Source: Desulfobulbus propionicus (lineage in GTDB: Bacteria > Desulfobacterota > Desulfobulbia > Desulfobulbales > Desulfobulbaceae). Taken from it: 64,000 nt of DNA. The stretch spans positions 1-64,000 of the forward strand of contig PDTC01000012.1 in assembly GCA_002748735.1 (NCBI GenBank). Reading direction: 5' to 3'. The notes under the pieces are model-generated. The model made no database searches. It was given only the letters and a program-made list of their open reading frames with translations, and was not told where the DNA came from. Both the position numbers and the translations under genes were made by a program. This document shows positions 42,062-51,605 of the stretch, one piece after another. Position 1 is the first letter of the stretch, and each line of letters opens with the position of its first letter.

Positions 42062-42586
42062 TTACATAAAGCAAAGGCCGCAGTCAGGGCACTTGGCCTG
42101 TTCATCGGTGGCAAAGATATACCCGCAGGCCGGGCAGGTTATCTCGGCGCCATCACCTTGATAAACGGCGCCGGTACTTGTAAGGGCCTCGATGCCGGTC
42201 GTCCGGATATAGTCTTCCTGAAAAAGTTCCATCACTGCCTGCAGGTCGGCTTCGTGCACATAGAGCATCAGCTCTGCCCTGCCGCAACATCCTTTACTGC
42301 ATGACGGATCGCTGCCGTCAGCCACCGAGGCAAGACCATGCTCAGCCAGTAGCGCTTGATCCTGCTTAATCTGCTGAACCGGTCCTTTTCGCACAGCCAC
42401 CATCGGTTCATCAATGGTTCTTTTCTTCCTGCTGGCCAGCTGCTGGTTGGCTTTGCCAAGAAGATCCCGGCCGCTTGTCAACGCCAATCCACATTCGGCA
42501 CAATGGGTAACTTCCTGACGATACTCATCCTGGCAGCGCAGACAGTACTTCAACTCAGGTTCTACAGAAAAAGGAAGGGTTGCCAT
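42062..42586 (-). CDS. Double zinc-ribbon protein of unknown function
   Basis: A 174-residue protein with zinc ribbons at both ends: CLRCQDEYRQEVTHCAECG (residues 15-33) and CPACGYIFATDEQAKCPDCG near the C-terminus. In the middle is a SCSKGCCGRAELMLYVHEAD segment followed by LQAVMELFQEDYIRTTGI, which resembles the DUF2007-like signal-transducing fold of the small protein at 28461. Four cysteines cluster in the middle (CSKGCC). I know no function. It is a monocistronic gene between mdh and hslU. Confidence 0.75.
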   Translation of the reverse strand: MATLPFSVEPELKYCLRCQDEYRQEVTHCAECGLALTSGRDLLGKANQQLASRKKRTIDEPMVAVRKGPVQQIKQDQALLAEHGLASVADGSDPSCSKGCCGRAELMLYVHEADLQAVMELFQEDYIRTTGIEALTSTGAVYQGDGAEITCPACGYIFATDEQAKCPDCGLCFM

Positions 42587-42750
42587 TGCTCTATCTCTAT
42601 AGAGACCTCAGGAAACCTCGGATAATTGCTTTTTTTCCACTCATTGTGGTATACGTAAAATTTTATCCGAGAAATATCAGCTAGATGCCTGCGGTATACG
42701 CTATCGTATGCCTTGATCTTGATTGAAAAATCTCAGTATTCAAGGCCCCC

Positions 42751-44136
42751 TTAAAGGATATACCGACTCAGATCTTCATCTCCAGCAATATCCGCCAATT
42801 GCTGGCGAACATACGCAGCGGTGATATGAAAACGGGTTTGCGGTGAGGCTGGGGCGTCAAAGCTGATCTCATCCATTACCCGTTCCATGATGGTGTGCAG
42901 CCGGCGGGCCCCTATATTTTCGGTCTTCTCGTTAACCCGCACCGCTATCTTTGCCATCTCGCGAATGCTGTCCTCCTCAAACACCAGTTCAATGCCCTCG
43001 GTGGCCATCATCGCTCTATACTGCCGGACAAGAGCGTTTTGCGGCTCAGTCAGTATCCGGTAGAACTCCTCTTCGCCCAGGCCATCGAGATTAACGCGAA
43101 TGGGAAAGCGTCCCTGGAGTTCCGGAGCGAGATCTGAGGGTTTGGCGAGATGAAAGGCACCAGAAGCGATAAACAGGATATGATCGGTGCGCACTGGTCC
43201 GTACTTGGTGGTCACTGTCGCTCCCTCGACAATGGGGAGCAGATCACGCTGTACCCCTTCGCGGGAAACCTCTGGCCCGCCGCCACCAGACTGGCCTGAG
43301 CGGGAGGCAATCTTGTCAATCTCGTCTAAAAAGATAATCCCGCTCTGTTCGGTACGACGGATGGCCTTTGCGGTGATGCTCTCATGGTCCACCAACCGGT
43401 CGACCTCTTCCCTGACCAGGTGGTCCATCGCTTCGGGAACCTTGACGGTCTGCCGTTCTTTGCGTTTAGGAAATATTTTCGAAAAGGCATCCTGCAGCGA
43501 GCTCTGCATATCCTCCATGCCGGTGACCCCGAGCACTTCCACAGTAGGGCTGCCGCTCTTCCCGGCAATCTCCATCTCAACGGTGCGCTCATCGAGATCA
43601 CCAGCCCTGAGCATCTGCCGAAGCCGTTCCCGGGTGGAGCCGACCGTGGTCCCAGCATTTTTATTGTCATAGCCCAGCTCGATAACGGTGCCGCCAGGAG
43701 GCTGCTGCTGGCCGGATTGTGCCGGCGGCAGTAACAGATCAAGCAGGCGCTCTTCAGCGGCCTGCCTCGCCCGTTGTTGTACGCCCACCTCTTCTTCCTT
43801 GGTGACCATGTTGATGGCAAGCTGGGTGAGATCGCGAATCATGGATTCGACATCACGGCCCACGTATCCCACTTCAGTAAACTTGCTCGCCTCCACCTTG
43901 ATAAACGGTGACTGGGCCAGATGAGCGAGCCTGCGTGCTATCTCGGTCTTGCCCACCCCGGTGGGCCCGATCATGATGATATTTTTCGGGGCGATCTCCT
44001 CGCGCAAGGGCGGCTCCACCTGCTGACGACGCCAGCGGTTACGCAAGGCGATCGCCACCGAGCGTTTTGCCTCGGCCTGGCCGATAATATAGCGATCAAG
44101 TTCAGTAACGGTTTCCTGGGGGGTGAGTGATGCCAT
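42751..44136 (-). CDS. hslU: ATP-dependent protease ATPase subunit HslU
   Basis: A 461-residue AAA+ unfoldase that feeds HslV. The N-terminal [34 protein letters not shown], Walker [17 protein letters not shown], the pore motif [14 protein letters not shown], Walker [12 protein letters not shown] and sensor [31 protein letters not shown] are intact. The I-domain between them is the usual size. The start at 44136 is the conserved MASLTP; a longer frame upstream is antisense-like overlap with hslV. It lies 19 bp after hslV in the hslVU-xerC cluster. Confidence 0.96.
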   Translation of the reverse strand: MASLTPQETVTELDRYIIGQAEAKRSVAIALRNRWRRQQVEPPLREEIAPKNIIMIGPTGVGKTEIARRLAHLAQSPFIKVEASKFTEVGYVGRDVESMIRDLTQLAINMVTKEEEVGVQQRARQAAEERLLDLLLPPAQSGQQQPPGGTVIELGYDNKNAGTTVGSTRERLRQMLRAGDLDERTVEMEIAGKSGSPTVEVLGVTGMEDMQSSLQDAFSKIFPKRKERQTVKVPEAMDHLVREEVDRLVDHESITAKAIRRTEQSGIIFLDEIDKIASRSGQSGGGGPEVSREGVQRDLLPIVEGATVTTKYGPVRTDHILFIASGAFHLAKPSDLAPELQGRFPIRVNLDGLGEEEFYRILTEPQNALVRQYRAMMATEGIELVFEEDSIREMAKIAVRVNEKTENIGARRLHTIMERVMDEISFDAPASPQTRFHITAAYVRQQLADIAGDEDLSRYIL

Positions 44137-44155
44137 AAATATCTCTTGCTGTCCC

Positions 44156-44701
44156 TTATTCTGAAAGTTTTTCCAAGGTGATATGCTCATTAGTATACAC
44201 ACAGATGGACCCGGCAATCTCCAGGGCGGTCCTGGCGATCGCCTCGGCGTCAAGTGAGGAATGGTTGACCAGGGCCCTAGCCGCAGCCTGGGCGTAGGGG
44301 CCGCCCGAACCAATAGCGAGGATACCGTCATCAGCCTGAATAACATCACCGGTGCCGGAGAGGAGCAGGCTGTGCTCCTGGTCAACGGCAATGAGCATGG
44401 CCTCCAACCGCCTGAGCAGCTTGTCCATGCGCCAGTCCTTGGCCAGCTCCACCGCAGCCCGCAACAGATTACCGTTGAACTCTTCGAGTTTGCCTTCTAG
44501 TCTATCGTACAAGGTAAAAGCATCGGCGGTTGCTCCGGCAAAGCCAGTGATCACCCGCCCCTTGTACATGCGGCGAACCTTCTGGGCCTGATGTTTCATA
44601 ACCGTACTGCCGAGGGTAACCTGGCCATCGCCGGCCACCACCACTTGACCGTGGTGGCGAATGGCGATAATCGTGGTTGACCGTACTTTTTGCTGCTGCA
44701 T
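44156..44701 (-). CDS. hslV: ATP-dependent protease peptidase subunit HslV
   Basis: A 181-residue Ntn-hydrolase. The chain opens [18 protein letters not shown], so the catalytic Thr would be at position 9 after removal of an eight-residue propeptide; the E. coli enzyme needs only Met removal. The rest shows [25 protein letters not shown] and the [13 protein letters not shown] stretch. AGAGG lies seven bases before the ATG. It works with HslU as a two-tier protease. Confidence 0.95.
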   Translation of the reverse strand: MQQQKVRSTTIIAIRHHGQVVVAGDGQVTLGSTVMKHQAQKVRRMYKGRVITGFAGATADAFTLYDRLEGKLEEFNGNLLRAAVELAKDWRMDKLLRRLEAMLIAVDQEHSLLLSGTGDVIQADDGILAIGSGGPYAQAAARALVNHSSLDAEAIARTALEIAGSICVYTNEHITLEKLSE

Positions 44702-44779
44702 AGACCAGCCTCTTGTCATCGGGTATCTTAGGTCAATTCGTCTCCACCTTAAGCACGAACAGCAGTAACGCAAAAAAAA

Positions 44780-45688
44780 TCAGTGTTTTTCACTGGCGTG
44801 AGGATGTGCCTGGTCATAGACCCGGGTCAGATGATCCATGTTCAAGTGGGTGTACCGCTGGGTGGTGGAAAGGCTGGCATGGCCGAGCAGTTCCTGGACG
44901 GTACGAAGGTCAGCGCCCATCTCCAGCAGGTGGGTGGCAAAGCTGTGCCGCAGGGCATGCGGGGTGACCGTCGCGGCAATACCGGCGCGCTGTCCATACA
45001 TCTTGATGCATCGCTCGATACTGCGGGGACCAAGTCGAGTTCCCCGACTGTTGAGTAGCAATGCCCGGCGCTCTGGCTGATGTCCCCGTGTACACCGGGC
45101 AATGATCAGCTGTTCTCGTTGGGGCAGATAGGCACTCAGGGCCTCGGCAGCGGCACGACCAAAGGGAACCAGGCGTTCCTTGCGGCCCTTGCCGAGTACC
45201 CGGACCATACCCTGCCGGGTATCAATGTCGTCAAGGTCACAGGCTGCAAGCTCTGACACCCGCATGCCAGTGGCATACATCAGCTCCATACAGGCACGGT
45301 CCCGCAGATAAAAGGTGTCCCGGGGGGAGGGTTCTTCCAGCAAACTGAAGACTTCGTCAACACTGAGATGCGTGGGGATATGCCGGGCCAGCTTTGGGTT
45401 GGCAATACCTTCCAGTGGGTCGCGCTGGAGGAGCTGCTCACGCCGCAGAAAACGAAAGTATGTCCTGAGTGCCGACAGCTTCCGGGCCACAGTGGCGCTG
45501 GATGTCCCGTGATAGAGTGAAGCCACATAGCCTCGGGCCTGTTCCCTGCTCAATCGCTCCACAGTGAACGCTTCTCCACAAAACGCTGCAAACTCTCGAA
45601 CATCACGGAGGTAACCGTCAACGGTATGCGGAGAATAGCCCCGTTCCACGTGAAGCCAGCGGGCAAAAAGATCAATGGTCGCCAACAT
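44780..45688 (-). CDS. xerC: Tyrosine recombinase XerC
   Basis: A 302-residue tyrosine recombinase. The N-terminal SAM-like DNA-binding domain (WLHVERGYSPHTVDGYLRDV) is followed by the catalytic domain with Arg143 (ATGMRVSEL), Lys167 (VLGKGRKERLVPFG), His244/Arg247 (TPHALRHSFATHLLEMGADL), His270 and nucleophile Tyr279 (GHASLSTTQRYTHL). Position next to hslVU argues for XerC of chromosome-dimer resolution at dif and not a mobile-element integrase. The start at 45688 is the conserved MLATIDLF; the longer frame adds a non-conserved leader. Confidence 0.94.
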   Translation of the reverse strand: MLATIDLFARWLHVERGYSPHTVDGYLRDVREFAAFCGEAFTVERLSREQARGYVASLYHGTSSATVARKLSALRTYFRFLRREQLLQRDPLEGIANPKLARHIPTHLSVDEVFSLLEEPSPRDTFYLRDRACMELMYATGMRVSELAACDLDDIDTRQGMVRVLGKGRKERLVPFGRAAAEALSAYLPQREQLIIARCTRGHQPERRALLLNSRGTRLGPRSIERCIKMYGQRAGIAATVTPHALRHSFATHLLEMGADLRTVQELLGHASLSTTQRYTHLNMDHLTRVYDQAHPHASEKH

Positions 45689-45722
45689 TGCCAATGAGTC
45701 CTTGAAACCGGTACATGAAAGG

Positions 45723-45764
45723 TATAATGTGCAGATTAGTATATATACTTGCAGGACGTATAAT
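45723..45764 (+). promoter_or_regulatory. Putative promoter region of xseB-ispA-dxs
   Basis: Two perfect TATAAT boxes occur on the plus strand at 45723-45728 and 45759-45764 in the divergent xerC/xseB gap. The first has TTGAAA at 45702-45707 but only a 15-base spacer. The second lacks a clear -35. Either may drive the isoprenoid gene block. Confidence 0.35.
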
Positions 45765-45799
45765 TCTTGTTTACCCTTTTCCACATAAATCGGCAACAC

Positions 45800-46036
45800 A
45801 TGGCAAAGAAGACCTTTGAAACAGCGATTTCCCGACTGGAGAGTATCACTGCTGAACTCGAGCAGGGCGAGCTGACCCTTGAGGAAAGCCTTAAAAAATT
45901 TGACGAGGGCATCGGCCTCGTCAAATTCTGCAACGATAAACTCGAAGATGCCCGAGGCCGTGTGGAGCTGCTGTTGAAAAAAAACGACCGACTTACGACA
46001 GAACCCTTTCAGGAAAAAGATGACAGTGCAGCTTAA
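45800..46036 (+). CDS. xseB: Exodeoxyribonuclease VII small subunit
   Basis: A 78-residue helical protein, [22 protein letters not shown]..., with the family core [29 protein letters not shown]. XseB binds XseA to form exonuclease VII, which degrades single-stranded DNA. Its stop lies 17 bases inside ispA; xseB followed by ispA and dxs is a widely conserved order. Confidence 0.93.
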   Translation: MAKKTFETAISRLESITAELEQGELTLEESLKKFDEGIGLVKFCNDKLEDARGRVELLLKKNDRLTTEPFQEKDDSAA

Positions 46037-46925
46037 GGTCTATCTCCAGCGGCAACGTGAAGTGGTTGAAAAGGCCCTGCTCCGGGAGATGCTCGCACCA
46101 GAAGGCCCGTTCGCTGACCACATCGAGGCCATGCGTTACAGCCTTCTTGCAGGGGGGAAACGATTGCGCCCTATCCTGTGCCTGGCTGCAGCCAACACGG
46201 TCAGCGACACGCCCCAGGCAGAAGTTGCGGCCCTGCCGGTCTGTTGTGCCCTGGAATGCATCCACGCCTACAGCCTCATCCACGATGATCTGCCTGCAAT
46301 GGACAACGACGATCTCAGGCGCGGGAAACCCACCAACCACATTGTCTATGGGGAGGCTCAGGCGATCCTTGCCGGAGACGGCCTACTCACCTTTGCCTTC
46401 GAGCTCCTGAGCAGCCCGGCATTTGCCGATGATCTGCCACCACCAACAAGACTCCGCATTATCCATGCCATTGCCCGAGCTGCGGGCAGCCTCGGCATGG
46501 TCGGCGGCCAGAGCCTTGACATTCGCTACGAGAACACCGCTATCAGCAAAGAACTGCTCAGTACCCTGCACAGCGCCAAGACAGGCGCCCTGCTCACCGC
46601 TTCCGTGGTCAGCGGCGGCATTGTCGGTGGCTGCAGTGAAGAGCAGGAAAAGGCTTTCGAGACCTTTGGTCGCAGCATTGGCCTGGCGTTTCAGATTACC
46701 GATGACCTGCTTGACCTGGAATCCACCACCGAAGTACTGGGTAAGCCGGTGGGAAGTGATCTGGCAAAGAACAAATCCACCTTCCCCTCACTGTACGGCA
46801 TTGAACGCTCACGAGAACTGGCCCGGGAGGCGATTGCCACGGCCCATCATGCCTTACGCCTCTTTGACCAGCGGGCCGAGCCCCTGCGTATTCTGGCAGA
46901 CTACATCCTCGACCGGGAGAATTGA
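46020..46925 (+). CDS. ispA: Polyprenyl (farnesyl/geranylgeranyl) diphosphate synthase
   Basis: A 301-residue trans-isoprenyl diphosphate synthase. FARM Asp-rich motif [10 protein letters not shown] (from residue 89) with GGKRLRP before it, and second Asp-rich motif ITDDLLD with [16 protein letters not shown] after it. The residues before the first motif ([11 protein letters not shown]) are typical of short-chain (C15-C20) synthases. It condenses IPP with allylic diphosphates for quinones and cell-wall lipid carrier. It overlaps xseB and precedes dxs directly. Confidence 0.94.
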   Translation: MTVQLKVYLQRQREVVEKALLREMLAPEGPFADHIEAMRYSLLAGGKRLRPILCLAAANTVSDTPQAEVAALPVCCALECIHAYSLIHDDLPAMDNDDLRRGKPTNHIVYGEAQAILAGDGLLTFAFELLSSPAFADDLPPPTRLRIIHAIARAAGSLGMVGGQSLDIRYENTAISKELLSTLHSAKTGALLTASVVSGGIVGGCSEEQEKAFETFGRSIGLAFQITDDLLDLESTTEVLGKPVGSDLAKNKSTFPSLYGIERSRELAREAIATAHHALRLFDQRAEPLRILADYILDREN

Positions 46926-46927
46926 TT

Positions 46928-48874
46928 ATGCTCGTTATCGACCCTCGGACCGACCAGCAGTATCGTCTGCTGGACTCCATTGACTCGCCGGCTGACCTCA
47001 GGCAGTTAAACACTGCCGAGATGGAGGTTCTCGCCCAGGAGATCCGGGAGACCATTATCCAGACGGTCAGTAAAAACGGCGGTCACCTCGCTCCCAGTCT
47101 CGGGGTTGTCGAGTTGACTCTGGCGCTACACTATGTCTTCAACACTCCCACGGATAAACTGGTCTGGGATGTCGGTCACCAGACCTATGCCCATAAGCTG
47201 ATTACCGGTCGCCGCGATCGTTTCTCGACGCTGCGCCAGCCCCAGGGACTCTCCGGCTTTCCCAAACGCGCAGAGAGTGAATATGATGTGGTCGAAACCG
47301 GGCACAGCTCCACCTCGATCTCCTACAGCCTTGGCATGACCACAGCTCAGGAGTTGAAAGACGAGGCCGGCAAGGTCATCGCCATTATCGGTGACGGCTC
47401 CATGACCGCAGGTCTCGCCTTTGAGGGCCTCAATCAGGCCGGGCATCTGGACAAGGATTTGATCGTTGTCCTCAATGACAACGAGATGTCGATCTCGCCA
47501 AACGTTGGCGCCATGTCGAGTTTTCTCAACAAGCGCCTGACCGGCAAGGCCATGCGCCAGATCAGGGATCATGTTGAAGAACGGCTTATGGCACTGTCCT
47601 CAGTGGGCGAGAACATCCTCACCATGCTGCGCAAGAGCGAGATCAACCTCAAGAACCTGTTTACACCGGGTATCCTCTTTGAGGCATTCAAGTTCTCCTA
47701 TATCGGCCCCATCCCCGGCCATGACCTGAACACCCTGATAAAAACCATGAAAAACGTACGGGACCACAGTCACGGTCCGGTACTGCTTCATGTGATTACC
47801 ACCAAGGGCAAGGGCTATAAACCAGCGGAAAGCAATCCAGGCGCCTATCATGGCGTAGGCCCGTTTACTGTTGAGACCGGACGACCCAAGGCCAGCACAA
47901 ACCCTAAACCCGCCTATACCAAAATCTTTGGGGAGACCATCTGCAGACTGGCAGAAGAGGACAGCCGTATCACCGCGATTACCGCAGCAATGGCCAGCGG
48001 CACCGGGCTGGTACCTTTTTCGGAAAAATTTGCCAAGCGCTTTTTTGATGTGGGTATTGCCGAACAACACGCGGTGACCTTTGCCGCAGGCCTGGCCACG
48101 AGCGGCATGCGGCCGGTGGTTGCGGTCTACTCAACCTTTATGCAGCGCGCCGTTGACCAGGTCGTCCACGACGTGTGTATTCCCAACCTGCCTGTCACCT
48201 TTGCCCTGGATCGGGCAGGCGTTGTCGGAGATGACGGCCCCACCCATCACGGTGTCTTTGATCTGAGCTTTCTACGCGTTATTCCCAACATGACGGTGAT
48301 GGCGCCCAAAGACGAAAACGAACTGCAGCACATGCTCTACACGGCAACAGCAACGCCAGGGCCGACAGTCATCAGATACCCTCGCGGTACCGGTCTTGGT
48401 GTCGAACTCGACAAGGAGTTTACCCTGCTCACCAGGGGCAAGGGAGAGCTGCTCAGAGAAGGACGTGACATACTCCTGCTGCCGGTGGGCAACCGGGTGT
48501 ACCCAGCCCTGGAGGCGGCCGAGGACCTGGAGAAACTGGGGATCAGCGCAGCGGTGATCAACCCCCGCTTTATCACACCGCTGGACAATGAACTCATAGC
48601 TGACTGGGCCTCGACCACCGGTAGAGTGATCACCATCGAGGATAACGTCAAAAACGGCGGGTTTGGCAGCGCCGTTCTGCAGATGCTCGCTGAGCAGCAT
48701 CTCAACCTTCCTGTTCGTGTGCTTGGCTATGCCAGCACCTTTGTTGAGCAAGCCCCCCAGGCTGAACTCTGGAAAAACGCCGGGATCGACACCGCAGGAA
48801 TCATCAGGGAAGCCCTGGAAGAACTAAAAATCCCGCAAGGATCCACAGAGAAGACACCAGAAAACGGCGAGTGA
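46928..48874 (+). CDS. dxs: 1-Deoxy-D-xylulose-5-phosphate synthase
   Basis: A ~648-residue transketolase-fold enzyme, first step of the MEP isoprenoid pathway (pyruvate plus glyceraldehyde 3-phosphate). The ThDP/Mg motif is GDGSMTAGLAFEGLNQAG ... NDNEMSIS, with VWDVGHQTYAHKLITGR upstream. The middle domain has DVGIAEQHAVTFAAGLA and DRAGVVGDDGPTHHGVFD. GGGAG lies eight bases before the ATG at 46928; a TTG at 46922 overlaps the ispA stop. Downstream, a small gap separates it from a LysE exporter. Confidence 0.96.
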   Translation: MLVIDPRTDQQYRLLDSIDSPADLRQLNTAEMEVLAQEIRETIIQTVSKNGGHLAPSLGVVELTLALHYVFNTPTDKLVWDVGHQTYAHKLITGRRDRFSTLRQPQGLSGFPKRAESEYDVVETGHSSTSISYSLGMTTAQELKDEAGKVIAIIGDGSMTAGLAFEGLNQAGHLDKDLIVVLNDNEMSISPNVGAMSSFLNKRLTGKAMRQIRDHVEERLMALSSVGENILTMLRKSEINLKNLFTPGILFEAFKFSYIGPIPGHDLNTLIKTMKNVRDHSHGPVLLHVITTKGKGYKPAESNPGAYHGVGPFTVETGRPKASTNPKPAYTKIFGETICRLAEEDSRITAITAAMASGTGLVPFSEKFAKRFFDVGIAEQHAVTFAAGLATSGMRPVVAVYSTFMQRAVDQVVHDVCIPNLPVTFALDRAGVVGDDGPTHHGVFDLSFLRVIPNMTVMAPKDENELQHMLYTATATPGPTVIRYPRGTGLGVELDKEFTLLTRGKGELLREGRDILLLPVGNRVYPALEAAEDLEKLGISAAVINPRFITPLDNELIADWASTTGRVITIEDNVKNGGFGSAVLQMLAEQHLNLPVRVLGYASTFVEQAPQAELWKNAGIDTAGIIREALEELKIPQGSTEKTPENGE

Positions 48875-48948
48875 CTCCGGAGAATACAGAGTTTTTCCCT
48901 GGCTGCACCCTCTTTTGCCCCTGGAGAAAGTAGAGAGAAACGTTGTCC

Positions 48949-49560
48949 ATGGAAGGTTTTATTTCTGGCCTGCTTTTAGGGTTCAGCCTGATCCTTGCCA
49001 TTGGTGCGCAAAACGCTTTTCTTCTCAAGCAGGGCTTACGGCGGGAGTATGTTTTTCTGCTTTGCCTGCTTTGTGCTGGTTCCGATGCCCTCTTGCTCTC
49101 GGTCGGCATCTTTGGCTTCGCCTGGATTGCAGAAAAAATCCCCTATGTTGAAAAATATGCGCTTGTTGGTGGCGTGGCCTTTCTCCTCTTTTATGGGGCA
49201 AAAAGTTTTTGGTCAGCATTGAAAAAAGACGAGGCACTGATTGCTGCTCAAGACAAAAAAACACCACTTATCGCCGCTGTATTGACCTGCCTGGCCTTCA
49301 CTTGGCTTAACCCCCATGTCTATCTTGATACTGTTCTTGTCATGGGTTCTATCTCTACCCAGTTCCCTCAGCAGAAGTATCAATTTTTCTCTGGAGCTGT
49401 GCTGGCCTCCTTTCTCTTCTTCTTTCTTCTTGGCTACGGTGCTCGGCTACTCTCACCGCTGTTCAGGCAACCTGTTGCATGGAAGATACTCGATGTTCTC
49501 ATTGGCGGGGTTATGTGGTTTATTGCAGGCACACTGCTAACAAACTCTTTGTTCAGGTAA
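48949..49560 (+). CDS. LysE/ArgO-family amino-acid exporter
   Basis: A 203-residue inner-membrane protein with six hydrophobic segments. N-terminal FISGLLLGFSLILAIGAQNAFLLKQGL is the LysE signature; CAGSDALLLSVGIFGFAWI, TWLNPHVYLDTVLVMG and the C-terminal LDVLIGGVMWFIAGTLL complete the pattern. It resembles ArgO (arginine) exporters. The ATG at 48949 lies within a weak GAGAG context; a TTG six bases upstream is possible. It converges on the cobalamin adenosyltransferase. Confidence 0.88.
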   Translation: MEGFISGLLLGFSLILAIGAQNAFLLKQGLRREYVFLLCLLCAGSDALLLSVGIFGFAWIAEKIPYVEKYALVGGVAFLLFYGAKSFWSALKKDEALIAAQDKKTPLIAAVLTCLAFTWLNPHVYLDTVLVMGSISTQFPQQKYQFFSGAVLASFLFFFLLGYGARLLSPLFRQPVAWKILDVLIGGVMWFIAGTLLTNSLFR

Positions 49561-49578
49561 CATTTCACCTGTGGCTGC

Positions 49579-50142
49579 TTACTCCGGGTACAGGCGGTCA
49601 CCCTGGCCGTGCCGATGATTCAGGTAGCGGGCAAGGACAAACAGATAATCAGACAGGCGGTTCAAAAAAACGACAATCGCCGGTATTGATGCTACCTCTG
49701 TTGTCTTCTCCAGGGGAAGGGCTGTGACACGGCGCTCGGCTCTGCGGCAGACGGTCCGTGCCATATGGGCATGCGCTGCAGACAGATGGCCGCCGGGTAG
49801 GACAAACTGCCTGAGTTCGGGCAGAGCGGCAGAGATCGTGTCTATATATGTCTCCAGACTATCGGCAAGATCCTTTTTCAGGGGTGGCAGCGCAGCAGCG
49901 GCTGGGGAGGCTGGCGTCGTCGCCAGCCAAGCGCCGGCATCGAGCAGCCAGCCCTGGATATGGCAAAGTTCACGGCTCCGCTCTGGTTCCTGCGTCTCCC
50001 AGGTGGCGGCAATAGCACCAATACAAGCGTTCAATTCGTCAAGCTCTCCACAGACCTCCAGGCGCTGATCTGATTTTGCTACCCGCTCCCCACTGAAAAG
50101 GCTGGTTCTGCCGTCATCTCCTGTACCGGTATATATTTTCAT
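49579..50142 (-). CDS. PduO-type ATP:cob(I)alamin adenosyltransferase
   Basis: A ~187-residue trimeric adenosyltransferase that makes adenosylcobalamin. Substrate-binding N-terminus MKIYTGTGDDGRTSLFSGERVAKSD, central GELDELNACIGA, and the C-terminal CRRAERRV and VVFLNRLSDYLFVLARY are the family marks. The start is uncertain between ATG 50163 and 50142; I prefer the latter, which begins the conserved sequence. Together with the B12-riboswitch cbiK it shows that this organism makes or remodels cobalamin coenzyme. Confidence 0.93.
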   Translation of the reverse strand: MKIYTGTGDDGRTSLFSGERVAKSDQRLEVCGELDELNACIGAIAATWETQEPERSRELCHIQGWLLDAGAWLATTPASPAAAALPPLKKDLADSLETYIDTISAALPELRQFVLPGGHLSAAHAHMARTVCRRAERRVTALPLEKTTEVASIPAIVVFLNRLSDYLFVLARYLNHRHGQGDRLYPE

Positions 50143-50215
50143 TGGCTCATTTTCATCCGGCACAACACTGCCTGGTGATCATCGCTCACCCTTCTAGGTG
50201 ATGCTCTCCCGCAGG

Positions 50216-50431
50216 TCAATCTTTGTGTTGCCGCCCTTTGTTGTGAAAACTTTCAACCACAGGCTCCTCAGAAAAGACCCACCCGCTCACGTCATGCCAC
50301 GCAGTACTGCCAACATGGACGATTTTCATCGTTACCTTTTTGACAAAAAGGAGAGCAGGCTTGGTGTAGCCCTGGGTATGGCCGTAGTAGAACGCACCTG
50401 CCAGGCAGAGTATGAAGATGCATTTTCGCAT
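50216..50431 (-). CDS. Small exported or membrane-anchored hypothetical protein
   Basis: A ~71-residue protein with an N-terminal hydrophobic segment (MRKCIFILCLAGAFYYGHTQGY) and a basic C-terminal tail rich in Trp, His and Val (AWHDVSGWVFSEEPVVESF). GAGGTGAT six bases before ATG 50431 is a good ribosome-binding site, which is the main reason to accept it over the plus-strand frame in the same place. No family is recognised. It lies between the epimerase and adenosyltransferase genes on the same strand. Confidence 0.45.
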   Translation of the reverse strand: MRKCIFILCLAGAFYYGHTQGYTKPALLFVKKVTMKIVHVGSTAWHDVSGWVFSEEPVVESFHNKGRQHKD

Positions 50432-50536
50432 ACGTATCACCTCGTAGATAACGCTTTGCGGATTATGACATCACAGTACCACTGCAAGTAATACTCTCTC
50501 CCCCTTGTCCAGCAAGCCTTTACACACCGCCTACTC

Positions 50537-51547
50537 TCAGGGTTGATAGTACCCCCGGTACCAGTCAACAAATTTGCGTATCCCCTCTTCAATGCTGGTG
50601 GCCGGTTTAAAGTCGATTTCCCGGACCAGGTCATCAACGTTGGCATAAGTTGCCGGGACATCACCCGCCTGCAGCGGAAGAAAATTCTTTTTGGCCTCCC
50701 GGCCCAGGCACTGCTCAAGCACCTCGATATAACGCATGAGCTTTTCCTTATTGTTGTTGCCAATATTGTACACCCGCCAGGGGCAGTAGCTACTGGCAGG
50801 GTCAGGGTGCTGACCACTCCAGTCCTGGTTGGGTTCTGGCAGATGATCCACCAGCCGCACAACACCCTCGACAATGTCATCAATGTAGGTGAAATCGCGC
50901 TCCATATCACCATTATTGAAGACATCAATGGGGCGATTTTCCAGAATTGCCTTGGTGAACAGAAAAAGCGCCATATCCGGCCTACCCCAGGGACCGTACA
51001 CCGTAAAAAAACGCAGCCCTGTGGTTGGCAGCCCGTAAAGATGGGAATAGCAGTGGGCCATTAGCTCGTTGGCCTTTTTTGACGCAGCATAGAGAGAGAC
51101 CGGATGATCGACATTGTCATGCACAGAAAACGGCATACTGGTGTTAGCGCCGTACACCGAGCTGGAAGAGGCATACAGCAGATGTTTCACCTGGTTATGA
51201 CGGCAGCCTTCAAGGATATTGACAAATCCCACCAGGTTGGTATCCACATAACTGTGCGGGTTGACCAACGAATACCGGACCCCGGCCTGGGCTGCCAGGT
51301 TGACCACGGCATCGACACGCTCCCGGGCAAACATCTCCGCGGTTTGCTCACGGTCTGCCATGTCAAACCCGTAATGGGTGTACCGCGCAGAAGCCTCAAG
51401 CTGGGCGAGACGATCGCGCTTGAGCGCTGGATCGTAATAGTCATTCAGGTTATCCACACCGACCACGGTTCTCCCCTGATCCAGGAGACGAAGGCTCAGG
51501 CCATGCCCGATAAAACCTGCCGCTCCTGTCACCAGTATCTTCTCCAT
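50537..51547 (-). CDS. NAD-dependent sugar epimerase (UDP-glucuronate 4-epimerase-like)
   Basis: A ~336-residue extended short-chain dehydrogenase. NAD motif GAAGFIG near residue 8, [12 protein letters not shown], the SSSSVYG segment, catalytic [19 protein letters not shown] and [20 protein letters not shown]. The N-terminal [14 protein letters not shown] and the GPWGRPDMA stretch match UDP-glucuronate 4-epimerases making UDP-galacturonate. The start at 51547 is the conserved [12 protein letters not shown]; the longer frame overlaps the aldolase gene. It follows that aldolase by 58 bp and is likely in the same transcript. Confidence 0.91.
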   Translation of the reverse strand: MEKILVTGAAGFIGHGLSLRLLDQGRTVVGVDNLNDYYDPALKRDRLAQLEASARYTHYGFDMADREQTAEMFARERVDAVVNLAAQAGVRYSLVNPHSYVDTNLVGFVNILEGCRHNQVKHLLYASSSSVYGANTSMPFSVHDNVDHPVSLYAASKKANELMAHCYSHLYGLPTTGLRFFTVYGPWGRPDMALFLFTKAILENRPIDVFNNGDMERDFTYIDDIVEGVVRLVDHLPEPNQDWSGQHPDPASSYCPWRVYNIGNNNKEKLMRYIEVLEQCLGREAKKNFLPLQAGDVPATYANVDDLVREIDFKPATSIEEGIRKFVDWYRGYYQP

Positions 51548-51605
51548 TCCCCGATTTCTCCCTTGGATTTTTGTTTTGTCAGGCCCTGTTAATCTTCCCG
51601 AGCTC

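Noticed and set aside
42693-42712. Hairpin ggtatacg/cgtatgcc after hslU as a terminator
   Set aside because: There is no T-run on either side, so termination is unsupported.
50198-50491. Plus-strand 97-codon frame
   Set aside because: It overlaps the minus-strand small gene that has a good ribosome-binding site and hydrophobic start; this one has neither.
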